From positions 1 through 18,719 of the forward strand of contig CAZGXM010000056.1 in NCBI GenBank assembly GCA_964529795.1: a stretch of 18,719 bases of DNA, written 5' to 3'. Shown piece after piece: positions 14,724-18,719 of the stretch. Below the pieces are notes generated by a model. The model was not told where the DNA came from, did no database searches, and was given only the letters and a program-made list of their open reading frames with translations. Every line of letters begins with the position of its first letter. The first letter of the stretch is position 1. The position numbers were made by a program, and so were the translations under genes. Origin of the DNA: CAZGXM01 sp964529795. Lineage in GTDB: Bacteria > Bacillota > JADQBR01.

Positions 14724-15422
14724 ATGAATTTGTGTGCAAGGATTCTTTTTGCCGATGATGAGGAAAAAATGCGCAACCTGGTAAGGATGTATCTGGAAAA
14801 GGAAGGATACCAGGTGGAAGGGGTGGCGGGCGGCGAACAGGCTGTCAGCCTGGCATTACAGAAGAAATACGACCTGATAATTCTGGACGTGATGATGCCC
14901 GGTCAGGACGGGCTCAGTGTCTGCCGGGAAATCCGCAAGGTATCCCGGGTGCCCATTATTATGCTCACGGCGAGAGGGGATGAAATAGACCGGGTCCTGG
15001 GTTTTGAGTTGGGAGCCGATGATTACGTGGTCAAACCATTCAGTCCCCGGGAACTGGTGGCCCGGGTCAAGGCATTGCTCAGGCGCACCCGGGAATTTAG
15101 TACCGGGGTGCAGCAGGATAATGTCAAAGACTTTGACGGGCTGTCAATTGATGCCGGCGCCCGCAAGGTTGTCAGTTCCGGTAAAGAAATAGTACTGACT
15201 CCGAAGGAGTTTGACCTGTTGTTATTTTTGGCGGAAAATGCCGGTAAGGTTTTTACCCGGGAAGCAATTTTGGAAAGGGTTTGGGGTTACGACTACTTTG
15301 GTGATTTACGTACTGTCGATACGCATATCAAGAAATTGCGGGAAAAATTGGGACAGGGTTCGACCAAGTTTATCCATACTGTCTGGGGTGTAGGTTATAA
15401 ATTTGAGGTGATTAGGGGATGA
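14724..15422 (+). CDS. OmpR/PhoB-family response regulator
   Basis: A 232-residue two-component response regulator. The receiver domain (about 4-115) has the acidic pair in ILFADDEEKM, the phospho-acceptor Asp55 in LIILDVMMPGQDG, the conserved Thr in IIMLTARGD and Lys104 in VVKPFSPRE. The C-terminal winged-helix DNA-binding domain (about 135-230) carries LTPKEFDLLLFLAENAGKVFTRE and RTVDTHIKKLREKL, typical of OmpR/PhoB. ATG 14724 follows GGAGGGG with a short gap; GTG 14721 is an alternative differing by one residue. The stop overlaps the kinase start (ATGA), so the pair is translationally coupled. Regulated genes are not evident here. Confidence 0.93.
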   Translation: MNLCARILFADDEEKMRNLVRMYLEKEGYQVEGVAGGEQAVSLALQKKYDLIILDVMMPGQDGLSVCREIRKVSRVPIIMLTARGDEIDRVLGFELGADDYVVKPFSPRELVARVKALLRRTREFSTGVQQDNVKDFDGLSIDAGARKVVSSGKEIVLTPKEFDLLLFLAENAGKVFTREAILERVWGYDYFGDLRTVDTHIKKLREKLGQGSTKFIHTVWGVGYKFEVIRG

Positions 15423-17167
15423 ACCTGGTGCGCAGTATAGTGGGCAAGATGTGGCTGGGTACGGTGGTCCTGGTCATTGTCACCCTTGTTGTGCTGGGAG
15501 TTTTATTGACCCACTTGCTGGAAAATTTTTATTATGACCAAAAAGAAGCCGAGCTGGTGCGTCAGGGCACCCTGGTGGCTGAGGCCTTAGCCCGGGACGA
15601 TGAGGATGTCATCAAAAATCTAAACTTACTGGAGGAATATCTCAATGCCACGGTGATGGTAATAAATCGTTCCGGCCTGGTCCGTGCCTGCGGCGGTATG
15701 ATAGGCATGCGTCCGGGCATGCGTATGCAAAACGACGAAGTGGACAAGGTCTTAAGCGGGAAGGTTGTCACTGCCAGAGGGTTTCATCCTCATTTTAACA
15801 TGGCGGTGTTATCTGCGGCGGTACCGGTACAAAGAAACGGCAAGGTAATCGGTGCGGCCATGCTCTATACTCCTGTGGAGCCAATCAGTGAAACTATTGC
15901 CTACATGCGCCGGCTGGTTCTCTTAATCGGTGCGGCGGTGGTGCTGTTGGTTACTGTGTTGGGTTTTTTTATGACCAGAAAGCTGTCATTACCGCTCCGG
16001 CAGATGAAGGAAAATGCCCACCGTATGGCCAGTGGTGATTTTAAAGGGCGGGTACCGGTTAACAGTGACGATGAAATCGGTATGCTGGGTAAATCTTTAA
16101 ATTACCTGGCGGAACAATTGGAAAACTCGGTCATGGCATTATCCCAGGAAAAAGAAAAACTGGCCAATATAGTGGGCAGCATGTCTGACGGCGTGATAAC
16201 TTTTGCCTCTTCGGGAGAGGTGATGTTTATCAACGACCAGGCGGTGAAACTTTTAGAAGCTGCCGGCAGTTATACCACCGAGGAAATAAACGAGATGTTT
16301 TTTCCCTGGACTGAAAGGATATTGGCCACGGGTTGTGATTTGAATGAGGAATTGGCAACCAAAAATCGCATCATAGCTGTACGCATGTCGCCTTTATGGG
16401 AAAAGGGTAATCCTGTGGGAGTGGTTGCTTTACTGCAGGACATTACCAAGGAGAGGGAGTTGGAGCGGCTGCGCCGGGAATTTTTGGCCAGTGTATCCCA
16501 CGAGCTGCGCACCCCCTTGACTTACCTGCAAGGTTATGCGGAGGCAATGCAGGACGGGTTGGCTGACAGTCCCCGGGACCGGGAACAGGTTTTAAATATA
16601 TTTCTGGAAGAAACACTACGCTTGCGCAGGCTGGTTAATGACCTGCTTGACTTGAATCAACTGGAAAACGGGCAATTGAAACTGGATATGGGGGTGTTGG
16701 ACCTCAATAATCTGGTGGAACGGGTCAGTGACAAAATGCTGCCCCTTGCCCGGGAAAAAGACATTGACCTGGAGACTAAACTGTTTGACGGCAGCATCCT
16801 TGTAAAAGGAGATTCCGACCGCCTGCAGCAGGTGTTGGTGAATTTGGTTGATAATGCTATCCAACACACGCCCGTGGGCGGGCGAATCAGAGTCACTGTG
16901 GAAAAAAATCATGCCGGGGTAATCAGGGTTAAGGACTCGGGGCCCGGCATTGATAAAAGCGAGCTGGATTTGATTTGGGAACGGTTTTACAAGGTGGATA
17001 AGGCACGTACCAGAAAGCGTGCCGGTACCGGCCTGGGATTAGCGATAGTGAAAAATATCGTTGAGGCCCATGGCGGTGAAACAGCTGTAACCAGCGAACC
17101 GGGCCGGGGAGCGGAATTTTCGGTGAGCATTCCCCTGGCTGAAGCGGAAAAGGAAGAAAATGTGTAA
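15419..17167 (+). CDS. Membrane sensor histidine kinase (HAMP-PAS-HisKA-HATPase)
   Basis: A 582-residue partner kinase of the preceding regulator. Order: TM1 (about 11-33), extracytoplasmic sensor (34-165), TM2 (166-186), HAMP (187-239, SLPLRQMKENAHRMASGDF), PAS (248-345, IVGSMSDGVITFASSGEVMFIN), HisKA with phospho-acceptor His361 in SVSHELRTPL, and HATPase with N box LVNLVDNAIQHTP, G1 DSGPGI, F box WERFYK and G2 GTGLGLAIVK. The layout resembles PhoR/WalK-type kinases. The sensor has an unusual Met-rich patch (GGMIGMRPGMRMQ, 92-104) and a GFHPHFNM motif (121-128), which could bind a soft metal; this is speculation. Stimulus unknown. Confidence 0.93.
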   Translation: MNLVRSIVGKMWLGTVVLVIVTLVVLGVLLTHLLENFYYDQKEAELVRQGTLVAEALARDDEDVIKNLNLLEEYLNATVMVINRSGLVRACGGMIGMRPGMRMQNDEVDKVLSGKVVTARGFHPHFNMAVLSAAVPVQRNGKVIGAAMLYTPVEPISETIAYMRRLVLLIGAAVVLLVTVLGFFMTRKLSLPLRQMKENAHRMASGDFKGRVPVNSDDEIGMLGKSLNYLAEQLENSVMALSQEKEKLANIVGSMSDGVITFASSGEVMFINDQAVKLLEAAGSYTTEEINEMFFPWTERILATGCDLNEELATKNRIIAVRMSPLWEKGNPVGVVALLQDITKERELERLRREFLASVSHELRTPLTYLQGYAEAMQDGLADSPRDREQVLNIFLEETLRLRRLVNDLLDLNQLENGQLKLDMGVLDLNNLVERVSDKMLPLAREKDIDLETKLFDGSILVKGDSDRLQQVLVNLVDNAIQHTPVGGRIRVTVEKNHAGVIRVKDSGPGIDKSELDLIWERFYKVDKARTRKRAGTGLGLAIVKNIVEAHGGETAVTSEPGRGAEFSVSIPLAEAEKEENV

Positions 17168-17198
17168 ACAGGTGAATAAATGCCCGGGCCACGGCGAA

Positions 17199-17227
17199 TT
17201 GACAGCGAAAAACGAAGAAAGTATAAT
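17199..17227 (+). promoter_or_regulatory. Perfect consensus sigma-A promoter
   Basis: TTGACA (17199-17204), 17-base spacer, TATAAT (17222-17227): both hexamers and spacing are ideal. Transcription would begin near 17234, just before GGGGAGGGG and the small ORF at 17257, and continue into the FmdB gene. It shares flanking sequence with the promoter at 18671. Confidence 0.88.
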
Positions 17228-17256
17228 AAAAAGTAGTTCTTTGGGGAGGGGCACGG

Positions 17257-17382
17257 ATGAAGGAAAAGCTGACAAGTATTGGCGCAGTGGCCGCAGCATT
17301 TTTCTCATGTGTTACTTGACTGGGACCGCTGGATAAACTTGTTGCGGCAGCCGAACAGTGGCCCTACGGTTTAGTGAAATAG
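17257..17382 (+). CDS. Tiny ORF with in-frame TGA: selenocysteine candidate, truncated gene or 20-residue peptide
   Basis: ATG 17257 follows GGGGAGGGG and a perfect promoter. The frame reads MKEKLTSIGAVAAAFFSCVT, then TGA at 17317-17319, then LGPLDKLVAAAEQWPYGLVK and TAG at 17380. Three readings are possible: a 20-residue peptide ending at TGA; a 41-residue protein with selenocysteine at position 21 (x-C-V-T-U-G); or a decayed gene in which TGA replaces TGG, since the sequence recalls the first helix of a small holin-type membrane protein. A loose stem (CCGC/GCGG) follows the TGA, but its loop begins only about 11 bases after it, closer than usual for a bacterial SECIS. No selenium genes are in the window. 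The stop lies 18 bases before the fmdB-type ATG. Confidence 0.35.
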
Positions 17383-17400
17383 CAGGAGGTGAGATTCCCA

Positions 17401-17591
17401 TGCCCAACTATGATTTCAAATGTACAGAATGTGGGGAGCTTTTCAGCAAGCGGGTGCCGGTGAGTGAAAGAGATAAGGTAGTCTGTCCCAAATGCAGTGG
17501 TAAGGTGGAACAGCGTTTCACCGGTTTTGGCTTGTTGAAAGGGAGCAGCAGTGGCAGCAGTTGTGCTCCCAGCGGCAGTTCCTTTGGCTGA
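17401..17591 (+). CDS. FmdB-family zinc ribbon protein
   Basis: A 63-residue protein of the FmdB putative regulatory family. MPNYDFKCTECGELFSKRV is the typical start, with zinc ligands Cys8/Cys11 (C-x2-C) and a second C-x2-C in VVCPKCSGKVEQRF. The tail is Ser/Gly-rich (GSSSGSSCAPSGSSFG), also typical, with one extra Cys. ATG 17401 follows AGGAGGTGA by 8 bases; the frame is open back to 17358, but that part lacks an RBS. The family's molecular role is not established despite its name. Probably transcribed from the consensus promoter at 17199. Confidence 0.85.
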
Positions 17592-17644
17592 GGCTAAACA
17601 ATGGGAAGCAGTTTGCTTTCAATAAATAATTGATTTTAGTTGAC

Positions 17645-17680
17645 AGGTGGCAGGATAACGGCCACCTATTAATATTTTTT
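17645..17680 (+). terminator. Terminator after the FmdB-family gene
   Basis: AGGTGGC (17645-17651) pairs perfectly with GCCACCT (17661-17667) around a 9-base loop, followed by ATTAATATTTTTT. It closes the transcript from the 17199 promoter. Confidence 0.75.
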
Positions 17681-17707
17681 CCCAATGCAAACAGGATTCC
17701 GCTACTG

Positions 17708-17736
17708 TTGACATGGCGGGTTACTTGTAATATTAT
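17708..17736 (+). promoter_or_regulatory. Sigma-A promoter of the TPR protein gene
   Basis: TTGACA (17708-17713, perfect), 17-base spacer, TATTAT (17731-17736, 5 of 6). It gives a leader of about 65 bases before ATG 17810. Confidence 0.8.
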
Positions 17737-17809
17737 TTAATTTGTGAGAGGATGTACTAATTTTTGAGGACAAGGAATTACTTCCGGGAAAAGAGAGGGG
17801 AATCCGCCT

Positions 17810-18475
17810 ATGATGAAATTTTTCCGTAAAAACAATAAAATAATTTTTTTGATACTTACACCCCTGCTGGCAGTGGGTCTGGTATTGTCTTTTACCATCT
17901 GGTCGTCACCCTCAATCAGTAATTCCGCCCGCAGCAACCGTCAAGTTAACCAGGGGCCACCAATTCAGCAAGATAATGAAGTTGTGAAGATGCTAACTGA
18001 CATCCGGCGTTACGAACAGGTTTTAAAATCCAGTCCTGAGAACTACACTGTGCTATTGGATTTGGGAAATACCAGCTATGACCTGGGTAGTAAGTATATG
18101 TTTGAACTGCAGCAGGTGGAAAATGGTGTCAAGTATTTTGCCAAAGCCACCGGGGCTTATAAGAGAGCCCTGGAGGTGGGTGAGCCCGACCCCAACATTA
18201 TGACGGACTTGGCCACGGCGGCCATGTACAGCGGACAGAACGATATGGCGGAAGATTATTTTAATAAAGCCATTGAAGCCGATGCTGAGCACATTTTTGC
18301 AAAAATGAACTACGGCGTATTTTTGATGAATGTCAAGCAGGACTATGCCAAGGCGGTTGAGCAGTGGCAAGAGGTTTTGGAGCTGAAACCTGACGCAGGT
18401 GTCAAGAGCCGGGTGGAAAGCATGATCCGAGAAGCCCAAGCCCAGCTGGCCAACAACAATTCCGGTGGAAAGTAA
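17810..18475 (+). CDS. Membrane-anchored tetratricopeptide-repeat protein
   Basis: A 221-residue protein with a basic N-terminus (MMKFFRKNNK) and one hydrophobic segment (about 11-31), acting as an uncleaved anchor or signal, with the rest outside the membrane. After a Ser/Asn/Gln-rich linker (33-55) come about three TPR units (roughly 63-200): YEQVLKSSPENYTVLLDLGNTSYDLG, then an interrupted repeat ending in YKRALEVGEPDPN, then DMAEDYFNKAIEADAEHIFAKMNYGVFL and DYAKAVEQWQEVLELKPD. It is probably a protein-interaction scaffold at the cell surface; partner unknown. RBS GAGAGGGG lies 9 bases before the ATG. It has its own promoter and terminator, so it is a single-gene unit. Confidence 0.85.
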   Translation: MMKFFRKNNKIIFLILTPLLAVGLVLSFTIWSSPSISNSARSNRQVNQGPPIQQDNEVVKMLTDIRRYEQVLKSSPENYTVLLDLGNTSYDLGSKYMFELQQVENGVKYFAKATGAYKRALEVGEPDPNIMTDLATAAMYSGQNDMAEDYFNKAIEADAEHIFAKMNYGVFLMNVKQDYAKAVEQWQEVLELKPDAGVKSRVESMIREAQAQLANNNSGGK

Positions 18476-18487
18476 CAAAAGATTGAC

Positions 18488-18516
18488 GCCCATCATTTTG
18501 GTGGGCTTTAATTTTT
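18488..18516 (+). terminator. Terminator of the TPR gene
   Basis: GCCCATC (18488-18494) pairs with GGTGGGC (18500-18506), one wobble, 5-base loop, followed by TTTAATTTTTT. It lies 12 bases after the stop codon. Confidence 0.88.
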
Positions 18517-18589
18517 TAACCCGAAGCAGTTTGATTACTTATAGCGAAACATACTAACAATAACCTTAAAAACAAGGATAGTGTGGGGT

Positions 18590-18685
18590 ATGAAAAAAGT
18601 TGCTGTTCCGGTATTAGTTTCATTTGTAATAATAAATTTACCAATTCCTGCGTTTTTTATCAATAAATTATTGACAGCGAAATAA
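18590..18685 (+). CDS. Possible 31-residue hydrophobic peptide
   Basis: ATG 18590 opens MKKVAVPVLVSFVIINLPIP followed by AFFINKLLTAK and TAA. A Lys-rich start, a hydrophobic core and a Lys at the end give it a single membrane-helix or signal-peptide look. The Shine-Dalgarno (GTGTGGGG) is weak and no promoter is evident upstream. Its last codons overlap the TTGACA of the next promoter. It may be chance in AT-rich DNA. Confidence 0.25.
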   Translation: MKKVAVPVLVSFVIINLPIPAFFINKLLTAK

Positions 18686-18699
18686 TATATAAGTATAAT
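18671..18699 (+). promoter_or_regulatory. Perfect consensus sigma-A promoter at the right edge
   Basis: TTGACA (18671-18676), 17-base spacer, TATAAT (18694-18699). Transcription would start near 18706 and leave the window, so its gene is not visible. The flanks TTGACAGCGAAA and AAGTATAATAAAA are identical to those of the 17199 promoter. Confidence 0.85.
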
Positions 18700-18719
18700 A
18701 AAATAAAAAGATACCCTAT

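Overview
The window looks like chromosomal DNA of an anaerobic Gram-positive bacterium of the Clostridia, most like the Peptococcaceae/Desulfotomaculum group. This is inferred from protein style, moderate GC, strong AGGAGG-type ribosome binding sites and sigma-A promoters; no rRNA is present to prove it. All supported genes lie on the + strand. I see no tRNA, rRNA, insertion sequence, prophage or CRISPR array.

Layout. (1) 1-948: the 3' part of a Na+/Ca2+ exchanger-family protein, cut by the left edge, then a terminator. (2) 1263-5971: a tight four-gene cassette of a RidA-family enamine/imine deaminase, a PLP fold-type-I enzyme with a SelA/DgaE-like lysine motif, an FAD protein carrying a compact cysteine cluster, and a polytopic transporter. 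It reads as an uptake-and-catabolism unit for an unidentified amino compound and is one of two candidates here for an undescribed system. (3) 6211-7244: a LysE-type exporter and a YlbF-family helical protein. (4) 7308-10199: perR, bshC and bshB1, a peroxide sensor next to two of the three bacillithiol biosynthesis genes. (5) 10200-10902: a largely non-coding stretch with a LexA-like palindrome, a probable 50-residue protein ending inside its own terminator, and promoter elements. (6) 10906-13769: a short siroheme-reductase-like iron-sulfur protein with two ferredoxin motifs, overlapped by a MoxR AAA+ ATPase and then a CoxE-like VWA protein. This is the second candidate system: a MoxR/VWA maturation pair fused operonically to a stand-alone Fe-S protein. 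(7) 13897-17167: a regulator with three tandem XRE helix-turn-helix domains, then an OmpR-type response regulator and its sensor histidine kinase. (8) 17199-18719: a perfect consensus promoter driving a tiny ORF with an in-frame TGA, an FmdB-type zinc ribbon protein, a membrane-anchored TPR protein with its own promoter and terminator, a possible 31-residue hydrophobic peptide, and a second perfect consensus promoter firing off the right edge.

Functions are assigned from motifs read by eye. Substrates of the region 2 and region 6 systems cannot be determined from sequence alone.
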